The notes beneath the pieces were generated by a model, which was given only the letters and a program-made list of their open reading frames with translations, searched no databases and was not told the origin of the DNA. The position numbers and the translations under genes were made by a program. Below, one piece after another: positions 14,501-29,400 of a DNA stretch of 64,000 nt. The stretch is from Panonychus citri. Its lineage: Eukaryota > Arthropoda > Arachnida > Trombidiformes > Tetranychidae. The stretch covers positions 478,501-542,500 of the forward strand of contig NW_026515548.1 of assembly GCF_014898815.1 (NCBI RefSeq). Direction: 5' to 3'. Every line of letters starts with the position of its first letter. The stretch's first letter is position 1.

Positions 14501-17500
14501 TGGTCCTTGGCGTGATTGCTTGTCTTCAATGTAAAGGTAAACTCTGAAATATTAAGAGACGAGTTTTGATTACAAATACAATCAATTAATTAGTTTAATT
14601 AAATCATGGAAATAGTCGTCGTCCTAATTGACTAACATCTTGTCAGAGTTTCGTACAGAAGTGATCTCAATTAGAACCATCTCCATATAGTCTCAATTTA
14701 GTGGATTGGTATCATTATCCTTGGATTAATTTAAGGGATTAGCTTAGTTTTTTTATGTATAAGAGATTAACCCTTTTAGTTGTGTAAACGGTCCTGAAAA
14801 TGGCTCAAAGTGAAATCACCTCTTAATTGCTTCAAATCGTAATATCATTGTTTTATTAACTTAATTAACTTATCATTAGTGTAATGTTAAGTTCATTTAT
14901 AACAATGGTATCAATGGACCTGTTTGAAGCAATTAACTGTAATTGTTGATATTTGTTTAACTTGGAGAAAATTATTCATACAAAATTACATTCTAATTAT
15001 CCTATGGTTTATTTTATACTCTTATCCTTTCATAATATCAATTGTACTGAATAAATGACTTTTTGTTTCATCAAAATTGTTCTCATCTTGATTAGGATAA
15101 TTAACTGATGGTGATTAAAATAATGATGAAGAAAAACAAAGACAAATCAAAGTTAATAGTTAACAAATTGTCCACTTTAATGGTCAACAATGATTAACTA
15201 AAAGTATTAATAAAACAGGTATTTATTTCAAATTTACAGCTCGAAGGTGAAGGTGAAGATAAAGAAAAGGTCATCACTTTGCCTTTGATCCTTATTGTTT
15301 TTCATTTCATCCTTAATCTTAATCTTTATCTTATCTTCATCTTTATCACCATAATTGTCATCTTTTCAAGTAAATTGATTTATTGATAATATTGTTTATA
15401 TTGTGGGTTTTTAAATGAAACCCAATTTCATTGATTTATTTAGTTGTGATCTGTATTGTGGCAAGTCAATGTTGGACAAGGTAAACAAAGTTGTGGATTG
15501 AAATGATTAGATTGAGGAAGGAAAGTTAATTAACAAGAGATGAGACTAAAAACTAGACTTTTGATTTAATTAAATGGCCAGTTGATTGGGAGTAAAGATG
15601 ATAGAAATGAGGATGAGGATGAAGATGAAGATGAGAATGAGGTTGGTGATGAATTCATCAGAATAAGGTTAAAGGCATTAAGCTGAGCGTTAGTGGAAAG
15701 ACTAATCAAATAGGAAGAAAGTAAATAGATTTTATCCTTTTAAGTTAAGATTTAATGGTTACTACTACTGAATGTTGTTTCTTTTCAGGGAGAAGAAGAG
15801 GAGGATTCTAAGGTCGATCAATGGAAATGGTGAAAAAAGTTGAAAGAATTTGAAATCGATGAGAGATCGAGAGTAACTTAGTAAAGATAAGTGAAGGGAA
15901 GACTCACATTATGGGCTGGTCATTGGAGCCAAAAGTTCCCGTCGAATTAGCTGTTGATTGATTAAATGAACAGGAAACTTTTCGTAGAGCCAATTGACGT
16001 GCAAGTAAGGCGGCCTTCCGATGTTGACCATAATTAATTGCCAATTGTAATTCTTGCATCAAACGATTTATATTGTTCCCATCGTTGTTTTCATTGTGGT
16101 TGTAATTCTGTGTTTGATTTTGATGATTTTCATTAGCAAAAGGACCACTGCCATTCCATGAAGAGGCCATGTTATCTTCGGAACCTGAATGTTCTTATGG
16201 TACAAAGATGGAGATATTTTCAGTTTAAGTAATCAATTGATTGGATTAATGATGGAAAACAAAATTCTATCCGCATCATAATCATCTTCTATGATTGTCA
16301 TCTCTTTACTTTGTCAGTCAATTGAAATCGGAAATCTAAATTCATGACAGTTTATTATTACGGAAATGATATTCAATTTGATGATAAATAAATATTAATA
16401 ACAACAATGAAAGTTATGACCATAAAGATGGTTAAGAAATGAGATAGATGATGAAATCTAATTTATATACACAATACATGTAGTATAAGTATAAAAAGTT
16501 ACTTTGATAAAATAACGGAAGCGGAAGTGATGCAGTTTAAACAGTTTGACCGATGTTTGATATTTACCTGATTTATTGAAAGTTTTTGTTGGTTGTTGAT
16601 AATTATTTTGATTAGTACGATGTTGATGATAAGATCTTGTACCAATAAAATGTTGCTGTGAATGATGATAACATTGATGACAATGGCAAGTTGATTGATT
16701 AGCAGCAATTTGATCACAACTAATCCGATTATGATAATTTAAAGATGAAAGGCTTCTGGTTTTTTTACTATTGTGAATATTTGATGATGACAAAGATGAT
16801 GGAAAATGTGATGCAGTTGATACATGGACTGATTTAACATCGTTTAATTTAGTTGAACAAATTGGTGATTCAATTTTCTGTGAATAAACTTGTGATGTTG
16901 GTGTTGTTTCCAATGAGGTTTTCTCATCATTTCCCTTTCCACTTTCTTCCTCTGTCTTTTTCTCCTTCAGTTTATTTCTGCCACCATGATCTCCATCAAC
17001 TTCTCTTTCATCTTCACCATCATCCTCGTCATCTCCTTGTAAATCTTGAGTTTGGTAAAAAGGATCAGAATAACAACAGGTTCTTTTGCCAAAATCATTT
17101 TTAGCTTCACCTCGCAACAGAATATCATCACAAATGATTACTTCCTCTTCCTCAACATCATCTTCATCAACGGTAACATCTTCATCTTCATCTTCATCCT
17201 CATTTGTTTCATCTAAATCTGAACAATGATGACCTACCGGTGAGTCGTCTGGTAGATAGATGAAATTATAATCATCATGAAGAGCAGTTGAAATGTTGGG
17301 AGGTGTTGGTGTTGTTGTTGTTGGATCTTCACTGAAATTAGATGAAGATAAGGAAGATAATGAATGATCTGAAGTACTTGTTGTTATCATTCGATGGCCA
17401 TGATGATGATAATGGCGATGATGCGGAAGGTGATGGTGGTGGTGGTGGTGTGGACAATGATAGAAATGTTGCCGTTGTTCTGGTGTGGAAGATGGTGAAA

Positions 17501-20500
17501 GAGAAACTAGATGAGGGTGATGAAGATGCTTTTGATTATTCTCATCATTATGGTGGAAATGATGGTGACCAATACACTGAATCCGATATAATTCTGGATG
17601 ATCTCCATGGTAACAAGTTGATGATGTGGTTGGAGTTGATCCGGATGAACCACCATGAAGAGGGTGATAATGGCTTTTAGAGGAATAAGAAACTATTTGA
17701 TTAGCCCATTGTTTAACAGTTGATCCACTTGATGTTGTTGATTGTTCACTGTCAAGTGAAGATGATGAATAAGCCCAAGGTTTAAGTTGATTGTTATTGT
17801 TGTGACTGATCATTGATTTAACTGTAACTCGATCATCAGAAGTATCAGATAGTATTTCACCTCCCGAATTAGAATTATGATGTCCAATTACTCTCTCCAT
17901 CATGGCATCATCCTCTTTTCTTTCTCCCCCTGTTCCACTTGATATTTTCCGTGCTTTCAATGTATCAATAGGAGACATGTTTATCTTATTGTTGCAAGAA
18001 GTCATCATCATCTCACCAGAATCATTTGCATCCTTGCACGTATTTTTATCGGCTCGAGAACGAAGTTTATTGTTAGCACTATTCATCAGCTGTCGAGGAC
18101 TTAAAAGAGCTGCGACATTTTCTGAAATCAATCCGAAATCAATCTCTTCGTAAATTGGTTCTTCGATTGTTGACGTTTCGTCCTTCACAACTGTTTCATC
18201 TTTTGATTTCACTATTTCCAATCCATTGTTTTCCGTTGTTCTGGTCGTTTCTGGTCTCCTTTCAACGGCTCCTTTCAGGCCACACAATGAACAATTTGTA
18301 CATGTGATACTATTCTCACCTTGATGGCTATCTGGTAGTGACTCTGATAATGTCGAATGAGTAAAGGTAAGAGCGGAATCTATTCGCGGTAATGAACATG
18401 AGCTATGAAGGTTGCGTGAAATGTTAGGTGTTGAAGGAGATGATCGCGACTTCATCGAGTTCAAGGACGATGATCTCATAGCTATATTTTGTGCGATCTT
18501 GTAATTGCTCGATTGATCAAGTCTACAGCAATGATTAGCAAAGCATATCGATGTTGGTCGACTTCGTTGCCGAGTACGAACCGGGGTTTGTGGAATTGAT
18601 CTATTGACCATTTTATAGCTGTTGGAATCTATTCTTGGTGACGGAGGTCGAGGTGGAAGACCTGAAGGTAAACCTTTACCTGCTTCTGGAAATAATGACG
18701 AGCTTGTAAAAGATTGACTTTTATTCATCATTTTATATTCTTTTTGTCTTTTTCGTCTGATTGGTGTCGTTGGCACAGTAATATGATCGCAATTTAATTT
18801 TCCATCTTCTTGGTGAACTATTTCACTTTCATTGGCTTCATTATCAATTATATATGGAAGCTCACATGATGAATAGCAATTAGTTATCATTGGATAAAAG
18901 TAATCAGGATCATCATATTTAATTATAATTGAATCACTTTCCAGGGTTTGCTCATGTTGAAATACTGATGATCCAGTTGGTGAATTAATTAGTCCACTTA
19001 ATCGAGTGAATTTAGGCAAATTAAGATCAGATGAATATGAGGTAACCGATCTAAGCATATCTTTACCATTGATCTGTTTCTGGTCAGACAATGAGCGGGT
19101 TAATGTCGCGATTGGACAAACAGAGACTGAATGTGATCGACAAGGTAAATATCTGATTGCTATCGGTCTACAGTTGTTGTGCTTTGTAGGTGATTGATTG
19201 GGGGAACTGAGTGAATTGTTATTTCTGCATGAAGTTGAAACAGAATGAGATGAACAATGACCAAGAGTGAAGGGAGTTGAAGATGGAGATGATTCATTAA
19301 CTTTCATCACTACAGGTGACGATGTGAAAGCACCGCGAGTGTCATGAGGCCTTGATGAAGCTCCTTGGATTAAACTCTTAGGTCTTGATGCTAAGGGTGG
19401 AAGGGTCGGTAAAGGAGGAGGGGGACTTGGAGCGGGTTTGTTTTTGATCGATTTTTTTCGTCCCATCGTAAGATTATCATTGAATTTTGAGCAACCGGAA
19501 ATTGGTGGACAAGGATAAAGATTGACAACATTGGAAGACTTTGAAGTGATTAAAGATTTTGATGATGTTGAGTTAACATTTGCTGAGGAGACATTTGAAG
19601 GCCCAGGTAGAGGTGAATGTGTCGGTGTAACTGCTAAGGATGAAGGTGATGACGATGACGATGATGGTGGTGATAAGCTAATTCCAGACGAACCAGGAAA
19701 TGGTTCAAATGCACTGATGATCGGTGGTGGGGGAGCTGGTCCTTTGCGCTTACGCCGTGGTGAAATCATGCTGTTACTTGTGTAAGACTGTATCGATGGA
19801 GAACGGGTTAGTTCAACCTCGATTTTAATTGTGTTCATGTTGCTACTATTATTATGATTAATATAACTACAGTTAGACTCATTAAACAAGACATTCTCAC
19901 CGTTCATGAGGCCATTGGATTTTGCTTGTGTCATGGTTGTTGACGATGTGGGCGATTGTGTCAATGAATTGGATTCATGGTGACGAAAATGTTGGTTAAT
20001 ATTCATGTGATTTCCACCACTTCCTTTCCCATTCACGATTCCTTCTGGTGGCGATTCACTAAATGCGTTATTTGAATCGAAGATCAAATTATGACTGATT
20101 CCATTGCATTGATAATTTGATTGATTGAGGTGCTTATCGTTGTCGATTTCATCATTACTATACTTGTTATATTTAACATTATTATTAATCTCATTTGAAC
20201 AATGGTTGAAATTTTTATTATGGTTTGTGTGGTTATGTAGGGCACTTTGATAATTGTTTACTGATGAACTTTTAATTGTTGGTGTGAGCGATGAGGATGT
20301 TAAACAATTTGATGTTACTTTATTTGGATTGCTACTGTTGTTATTACTGTTAATTTCATCACAATTCAAACTGAATGCTGTTAAATCAAGCATAAAGTTG
20401 TCATCATTATTAACCTTGGATGAAGATTGGACAGTTTTTGAATCAACTAACAGTTTCTCTTGCAGATCAACAAATTCGGGACATTGGTTATGTTTTAGCT

Positions 20501-23363
20501 GTTGGGACGATGAAGATGAAGAAGATGATTTAAGTTGAGGACATTTTTGATTCGTTGGGTTGAGATTAACGGACTTTTCTAAAACTGATGATGGAACTTG
20601 TTTATTTTTAATGTTATTTGCCTGTTGCTTGGGATGATGATGATGATGATGATGCTGATCGCTTGAAACTTTTGTAGATGGTGAATGTTTTTGTGAAGCT
20701 CCGATTGATAATTGTGAGGCACTGATGGCACAAGGTGAATAATAAAAGTGACCACAGGGACTCGCTCGTCCAGTTAATCCAGCACCGACTCCAAAGGTAA
20801 GGTTATCTTCAAAGGTCGTTGTAGGTAAAGATGAGTGAGGTGAGAGTTGACGATCGTACGTTTGGTGTTTTGTTATTAACAGGTGAGAGATCAGGTTCGG
20901 GACTTGTTGAGAGGCCATGATGTTTACGCTGAGAGTGATGTCGATGTTGTAATTGTGGCTGACGACGTGATGAAGAGGAAGAGCAAGTTATTGTTGGTTG
21001 GTGATGATGATGATGATGATGATGATGATGGGAAGATGTTGAAGAGTGTCGAGTTGAGTTAGAGTGCGCAAGTGACTGGTGATGATGATGTGGATGAGAA
21101 TGAGGATAATAATAATGTCTATGATCTGTGGAAGTGTGTTGTTGCTTTTGGAGAGATGATGACGATGAAAGAGGGGCTAAAGGGAGTGGATGATAATGGT
21201 GTAAATACGGATCATAATCACCTTCATTTGATTCTGGACCACTAAAAGCAAGAAGATGACCGGTTGACGAGCTTATTTCACCATTGTTTTCATCTATAAG
21301 ATGACCAGGGTGTTGTGGAATGCATGATGAATGACCATCACAGGAACAAGGGTAATACGGATAATTAATTAGGTCACAATTAACTTGACCTAAATGGTGA
21401 TTTTGAAGGAGTTGATTAAGATCAATTTCATCATCATGTCGTCGTCGTGAACTGGAAGATGAACATTTCGTTGAATTTTTACTTTTGGATTTTTTATTTG
21501 AACTTTTACCACTTTTCTTGTAGGAAGTTGGTATACTAGGCACTAAACAGGATACAAGTGATCTAAGGCCACTTCGCTTACCCGATCTCCGTGAAGGTCC
21601 AGAGCAACCGTCACCTCCTCCACTGGTTATCTGTGTACCTCCACCGTCAGAACTATATCTTCGTCTAGAACTTCGTGAGCTTCGACCAGTATTGGTAATT
21701 ATTGATCGTGAACCCCCAGTACCCGAGTGACGATAATGATGATGACGACGACGACGACGACGACGACGTTGATTGGGACAATTATTGACTTGGTGATGAG
21801 CATGCGGAATATGTGAGGGGCGACCTCGTTTACCTCGTAAATAGTGGCGTCCTTGAGATGAAACTAATCCACTTGAACAGCCATCGTCGTCATACTCCTC
21901 ATCATCCTGGTATCTATCATCATCATCATCATCATCATCCAAATCTGATTCATCTGTAAGTGCACCTCGTGCAATATAAACTTCAACTTGAGATGCTCCT
22001 GTTGAGGGTAAACTAGAAACAGATAATTCTGACCCAGATTTAAGCTTAGACAATGTGAATGGATTTAATTGAGTTACACCTTCTTGGCAACTTGCTTCTT
22101 CCCCACCTACAACGATTACCTCAGTATTTGCATCTTTGTCATCTCCATTATCTTTATCACCATTCCCACTGATCACACATTCATCTTTATTTCCTTCCGT
22201 TGTGGCTTGTGATTCAGCTTTACGTTCAGTTGATGTCGGTGCAGAGTTTATTTTCAGTGATTTGTCTCGTAGCCTTCGGATTGTTGATGAAGATCCAGAG
22301 GATCGTCTTCTCGAACCATCAGATCGACCAGAACGACGTCGATAAGATGAAATACTACAGCCATTTGGACCTGGTCCATAGCCGTTACCTGATGTAGAAT
22401 CGCCCCCTGAAGGATTAGAAACTTTTCTCCCTCTTCTGTTACCCGAACAGTTACCAATCCCACCGCCAATATCTCCTGCCAATGAACCATTCAGCTCAAG
22501 ATCCTGGGCACTTGCTAGACTATAAAGTAACTCTTCACCTCCACAGCAAAGTTTATTGTGAGGTTTTTGTGAAAAGTGGCACATATGAGCCATATCAGTT
22601 TTCCGACCTTTGGGCTTCTTAGTTTTACATAAGTGAGCACAGGGATGATTACAGTTATTGCACAAACAGTGGTTCATATTTGGAACATGAACATCATGAT
22701 CAATCTAATCGAGAACAATCGTGAATTAAACAACAAAACCACAATTAGAATTGGTTGAGCTTGCAAGAAGCTTCAATTATTTTGTAATCATAAATTAACA
22801 TCTAATTGACCTAATTAATTCAATACAGACAACTAATCAGACCTTTTAGACTTATTCCAAAAGTGAAAGTATTAATACTTCTCAAGAGGTATTCATTTAA
22901 TTTGAGTAAAAGAAAAGGGAAAAATAAATTTTCACTTTTCTTGCAAATTTGTCCCAAGTAAATGAGATGTTAACTTAATTGGTTTACATTGATTACAAGA
23001 ACCCACACAACTAATTAACGACTACAATCAAAGTTACAACATTTTACATTTGAAATTAATCGCTGAATGAATTGAAATTTAATTAAGTCTGAAATTACAG
23101 CAATTCTAAAAACCTGCCTCTCTTTAGTAACAATCATTAGAATCATGTTTTCATTTTAATTGTTAAATTGAATTAACTATCTTTGTGATAAGTTTAATCA
23201 GTGAGATCGAATTGAATCAAAAAGTTCTGAAAATTTTATGGTACAATTCTCACTTATTAGCATAATTATCCTGATGATCACATGGATGAAATTAGATTCA
23301 AGAAATGCAAATTAAAAAATCCCTGATATCAGCAAAAGAAATAAGGAAAACCTCATTGATGAG

Positions 23364-23401
<38 letters not shown>

Positions 23402-26400
23402 ATGTAACCTAATTTTCTGGCTACATCAGAAATTCTCCACACCCAAAACATTAGGACCCATGAGGTTGTAAGATGACAATAATCTCGCCTTTTCATCCTC
23501 CATCGTCTTTTAATTTTCTCCATTTCATGAATATGATATTTTAATCTTGGCACTAATTCCTTGAGAATCAATCAGTTGGAAATTATGACTGAACAGAACT
23601 CAATAAATGAAGAATAGAAGAACCAATCGCAGCTTCGAACATGTCAACTTGAAATTTATTCGATGTTCATTTCCCTTTTACTTTCATTCTTTCGTCTGAC
23701 CTAAATTAAAACCCAACCCATTTAAGAAAAGAGTGAAACTCTTCCCTTACTTTTTCTTCATTATTGCGCAAATATTGAATTACTGATTCGATTATTTGTG
23801 AAACTTTTCCCAAACTGAAACTTTATTAAAGTTTCGCTCATCGCAACCTTTTTAATTTATTGTCGGTTTGTTTACTTGTTTATCTATTTGTTGATAGAAT
23901 TACAAACATGATCAAATTCTAACATGTTTCATTCAGGGAAGATACAAAAAAGTAAATAAATTTGTAGAGGGAAACACCAGATAACCTCAGTCATTTATCT
24001 TTCTCGAATTTTTTTCTTACTTTCGACCTTGATTTTTCTTCATTTTTATCATCCTCTCATCAATGTTTTCGTTGTTTTCCTCTTCTTTCACTCTCATTCT
24101 CTTTTTCCAGGGTAAATGTATCAGAATAACACTTGAGTTTTCTCTTGTTTTCGAAACTTTTCATCTTTGTCTTTCCTGCATCATGTTTCATATAAGTGAA
24201 TTCTTATGAATCCAGAAAGAAAAAGAATAGAAAAAACAAATATCCTTACAAAGCAGAATTAGAGATACAAATTCACACCATTATCATCACGATAATAATG
24301 AACCTTTGAAACTCATTGTACTTACAAATGACTCAAATGGTTTCAGGGGAACTTCATCATGATCAGTGATGAATATTCTAATTCAATGTTATAATTTTTT
24401 CATATAACATTTTTTCCACCAACAACAAAATTTTCTAAGCTACTCAAGTCGATTCCATATCATTGAAACTGATGAGAGTTATAAATCCGAGTAAAAGTCT
24501 ACATTTGTTTTCTTAGTAACTTTAATAGATAATGAAAAAAACTTCTACAGGAAACGGAAATAAAAGTGGAAGTATACATGTGGAGACAATTTTTTTTCGA
24601 TTTCATTTAATTCTTTTTTTTCTATTTCAAGAGATACGAGATGTTGAAGCTCAAAGTATTTATTTCTCGAAAATAATAGACTTCTAAGTATCATCATCAT
24701 AAAGTAATGATTTTGGTTGAGCAAGAGTGAAAACAGGGAAGGTACGGAAAGAATAGTAAAATTTCATGGTAACTTACATGATGAGGGGCGTTGAGAGCAC
24801 AATGAATCGGTAGATTATTCTCTGATTCCCTTTGGACACTAATAAGTTGACCAGGTTTAAGTTGAACTGACATTCGAGATAGTAAAGTTCCTACAGAGTC
24901 GATAGATACACACATTGGAACACCATGGAAATTGGATATTCCCAAGCAAACAAAGACGAAACATGGAAAGAAAAGAAAAGAAAAATTGAAATGAAATGAA
25001 ATGAAAAAATCTTCAGAATTTTTTGTTTTAACGGCCACTCAAAATTGCTGCTTCATACAACTCGAGCAAACAATCAATTAGCATTGATAACATTGCAAGC
25101 GAAGATAAATAATCAATTTACCCGATCTCTGCCTTCCAATTATATTATCGACCCGAGTCAACGATGATAACGGTAAAAATCTAGCGAAACTTTCCTTTGC
25201 CGTGAAATAGCGTCTTCCTTCAAATTTACCATCAGCTGATCCGATTGCGTTATCCTGGATTCGTTAATAAACACCAGAGATAAAACATTAGTACATCACA
25301 AAGGAAAAGACTTTCCTAGGATAATATTAACCACAGAGCATTCACAAAATCCACAGGGATTCCATTTAAACGGAAGAGGAAATGAGCCAAAAGAAATTAG
25401 TTGTGAAGCAAACGAATAAAATTCCAAAAGTAAATGAGAGTTTACATAAAATATTTTCTTCAACTGGAAATCCAAGATTGAATCAATTTCATGTCTATAT
25501 CACGATGACCATGATGATGTTGCTAATGAACATGCCGATTGTAAGATAAATCAATTGAACACTATTTGTTGAACAAAAAATTTCCAATGGTCACTCTAAG
25601 CAAAACTAAAAGTTTGGTAAAAACTATTGACCAAACATGGATGATGATTTAGTCCAATTCAGTTAATAATCGAATATGATGTTCGTTCTCAGTTGGTTCA
25701 ATTCATTTTTCTTGGAAAACTACAATGTACATATAAACAGAATCATCTTCATTCTTATCATTATGTATTAGTTCATGAGAAGCTGAAGTAGCATCGATAA
25801 CAATTTCCCAGGAAGATGAAGTGAAAAGTTCTTATTCTTTTTCTTTCTCTTTTTCTGTCTACTCAATTTTTCCCTTTCATTGAATTGGAAAGTCAAATTA
25901 ACCGTTTACACTTTTACCTGGTAAACACTCAATTCCCTCTCTATATATTCACGCATCTTTTTTACAAAACTATTGTAGAGCGCATCTCATCCGAATCCTT
26001 ATCTCTCTCAAATTTCTTCATCATCACGCTTATTTTCATCTCCTTCCACTTCTTTCATTCAATATTACTAAAATTCCTTTTTCTTTTCTTGGTTGATTCT
26101 GATGTTCCGAAGCTGTTATATAAATGTAAGTAATTGTAGCATTGTAGAGCGCATCTCATCCGAATCTTTATCTCTCTCAAATTTCTTCATCATCACGCTT
26201 ATTTTCATCTCCTTCCACTTTTTCTTCAACAATATTACCTAAACTATTCCTTTTCTTTTTCTTGGTTGATTCTGATGTTCCGAAGCTGTTATATAAATGT
26301 AAGTAATTGTAGCCGGAATTGTTGAAATTTCCCCTGAAATTAAATTAATCATCTAAACTTCATGTGTGGTTGTTGATCTTTCTATTGAATTGATCAAATT

Positions 26401-29400
26401 CATCTGATTAAAGGCTAAGACTGTCCCTTTCCATATCAACCAGAAGCTTGAATAACTTTAACAACAATGAACGTGAAATGAAATTTTAATTGGCAACAAG
26501 TAGGTTTCAGGGTAAAAGTTCAGCAAGTTAGAAGAAGAAGATAAGAGGAAAATAACGATGATGATACAGAAAAGTGTACAAAAGGATGAAAAGATAATAG
26601 TTGGAAAAAAACTTTATCCAAGATGAAAAAGGTAATAAGAAGGATGATGAAAGAAAGTAAACAACAACAATTACACAGAATTGAGAAGAATATCAAAGAA
26701 TTTCAGTCGATCTCATATAAGAGGAGAAACATACAGAGATCGAGAGAGAGAGAGAAAGAGAGAGAAGAAAAGCGCCATTAATTACAGTCCTAAAGTATTA
26801 GAACAAAGCATCTTCCTGCAAACGAGTAAAAAAATGAGGATTCTAAAGTTACGAGTTCGAATTTAATCTTGAATTCTATTGTTTTTCTTATTCAAAGTAA
26901 CAGCAATTTTCAGCTCGAAATATTCAAACAATAAGACAAAGTTAATGATCATGATAAAACTTTATAATCAGCTCCTAAAAAGACCTTTCAACTTATCCCA
27001 CAGGTAAGTTTACATGGTTGGCAGAATTGATGATAAAACTTTTCAACTCATTTTTTTTGTGACTCAAAACTAATAATATGTTTTCACCTGAAAACCTGCA
27101 GCTCTTTGCTCATTTTTATAACGATTGAGTGGGAAAAAGATGTCAAATCTTTTGCACTGAAACATTTATCATCATGTTAGAAAATTAAACGTAGCTTTGT
27201 TCACTTTGATAAAATCCTGAGAAATCTGAAAGTTTCACCCGACCAATTAAACTGAATATACGGAATATTTGAAAGCTTATTCGCCATCTCATTAATTCAT
27301 AACTTGGACTCGATATAAAAGGTTCAATGAAAGCAAATTATTTTTTCTACAATAAATTTTATTACTGATCATGATTCTTACATGGAGGCGAAATTGAGAG
27401 ATCTTTTTCATTCTTGAATTTTTATCATCAACATTATAAGTTTAACTCTATTCTTAAATTGCTATAAAGTGTAATTTACAATCATTATTTAAATTATAAC
27501 ATTAATATAGCTTATTATTAGCATGAGGCATTATCATCATATCTACTCATTTACCATTATGAACTTTGCAAGTATTAAATGAATAAGGGTGGGGAAAAAT
27601 TGAGCCTCATGATAGTCTAAACTGTTGACTGGTTTACCTTGATTGATTATCATCATGATTGTCTTTGATCTTCATGATATTCATGGTGATTATAAAATTA
27701 ATAATATACTTTAGGAAAAAAGTTTTCTTTGTTTTTAACTGACAAGGAAAATTTACCATAAATTTATCTTCCATTTAAATTTAATTATTAGCAACATTAA
27801 ATCATTTAGACATCATCATGGAAAAAATCTCAAGGATAATCAAGAATGAGAACAATTATCGAATTGATTAAGAATATTCGAAACCGAACCTCGAACAAAT
27901 TCTAAGTTGATAGTCCATCTCAGAACTTAATCAATCAGTTGATGCTGGAAATGATCAAGGAAACACCATGAATACAATAATTCTGTGAGAGATTAACCGA
28001 CTATGTACAGAATGAAAGTTATCATACTAATTTCATAATCAGTTTGATTCCTTTGCAAAATGAATATTTAATTCTGAAAATATCATAAAGGATAATAATG
28101 TTGACGAGTAATCAAATATTTGTGTTTGTAAGATTTAAATTAATCTAATAACAATCAATCATCATTATTATTACAATGTTAAGATGATAATGATCATCAT
28201 CACCCATTTTATCATAATCATTATTATTATTACCATAATGAGAACTGAATTTATTACCTTAGCATATAGAATATGCATCAACTAATAATTTAATCAAATG
28301 ATTATAATGATGACGAAATATTAGTACAATTTATTTCTATTGCATTTTATCACATCAAGTGTGTATTTATTACTATTCTGATATTTGCATATGAATGTTT
28401 GAATATTCATCCGATATTAAAGCATATTCACAAAGAGAAAACAAAAAAGACATTTATATTGACATTTCAAGTAAAATGCTATACAAATGAATATGTTGTG
28501 GCTCTGGTGATGATTTATTGAATTGTGTCCCGATGTCCCAATGAATATTAACCTTCAACTCAATTAACTAGATGTCCGAAAGATTTAACAATAAGTAATT
28601 AACACGAAATCATTAATACTTTTCATACAATCTGAACATTATTAATAATAAAATCTTCCAATAAATTCATCTTAACTTTTAGATGATTAAATTAAAAATC
28701 GATTTCAACAATTAACTAATCTCAATTTAGCAAAGAATTCAATCGAAAATCTTTTCTTTTCCCAGAAAATTGGGGAATTCATAATAAATTTCATTGCAAC
28801 TCTCTAGTCTGAGGAGAATTGCGATAAATTCTGGAGACTCATGGATTCTCATATTATCCTTATGATTTCTTATATTCTGAAAACAGAATTAAATCTAAAC
28901 TTTTTCATTTTATTGTATAAATTGCAACCCAAGGCTTTACTCACTTTTTCTCATGATTCAATCAGCATCATCGCCCAAATCTGATCACATCTAAAATTGT
29001 CACTTCATTGCTTTTGGTTAACCATCTTGGTTTAATAACTCATCCCCTTTCGTTGATATTATTCAGCTTATATCATGTAAACATGATGATACTCTTCAGA
29101 TGAAATTATTTCCTTTCAATTTACTTTTTTATCTCGACATTTTCTCTATCACTTTCTCCCTCTCTTCTTCAACTATCTTTGACCAATACTTATTTTCAGT
29201 CATATTATTTTCTTCATTGTTATTAATTTGATTATCGAATTTCAATCAATTCATACGAGCTACAATCTCTATCATTGAATCACTAGAAATGTTTACGAAA
29301 AGGAAGCGGAATTTCAGCACTCATGCTCTATGGTTTTTTGGTCAAGTACGTTCACTTACGAATTCAACTCCCACTGTCCAAGAGGCACTAACTTTGGGCA

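Noticed and set aside
17342..20538. Several plus-strand open frames rich in Asp and Gly
   Set aside because: They are antisense shadows of the His-, Ser- and Asn-rich minus-strand exon.
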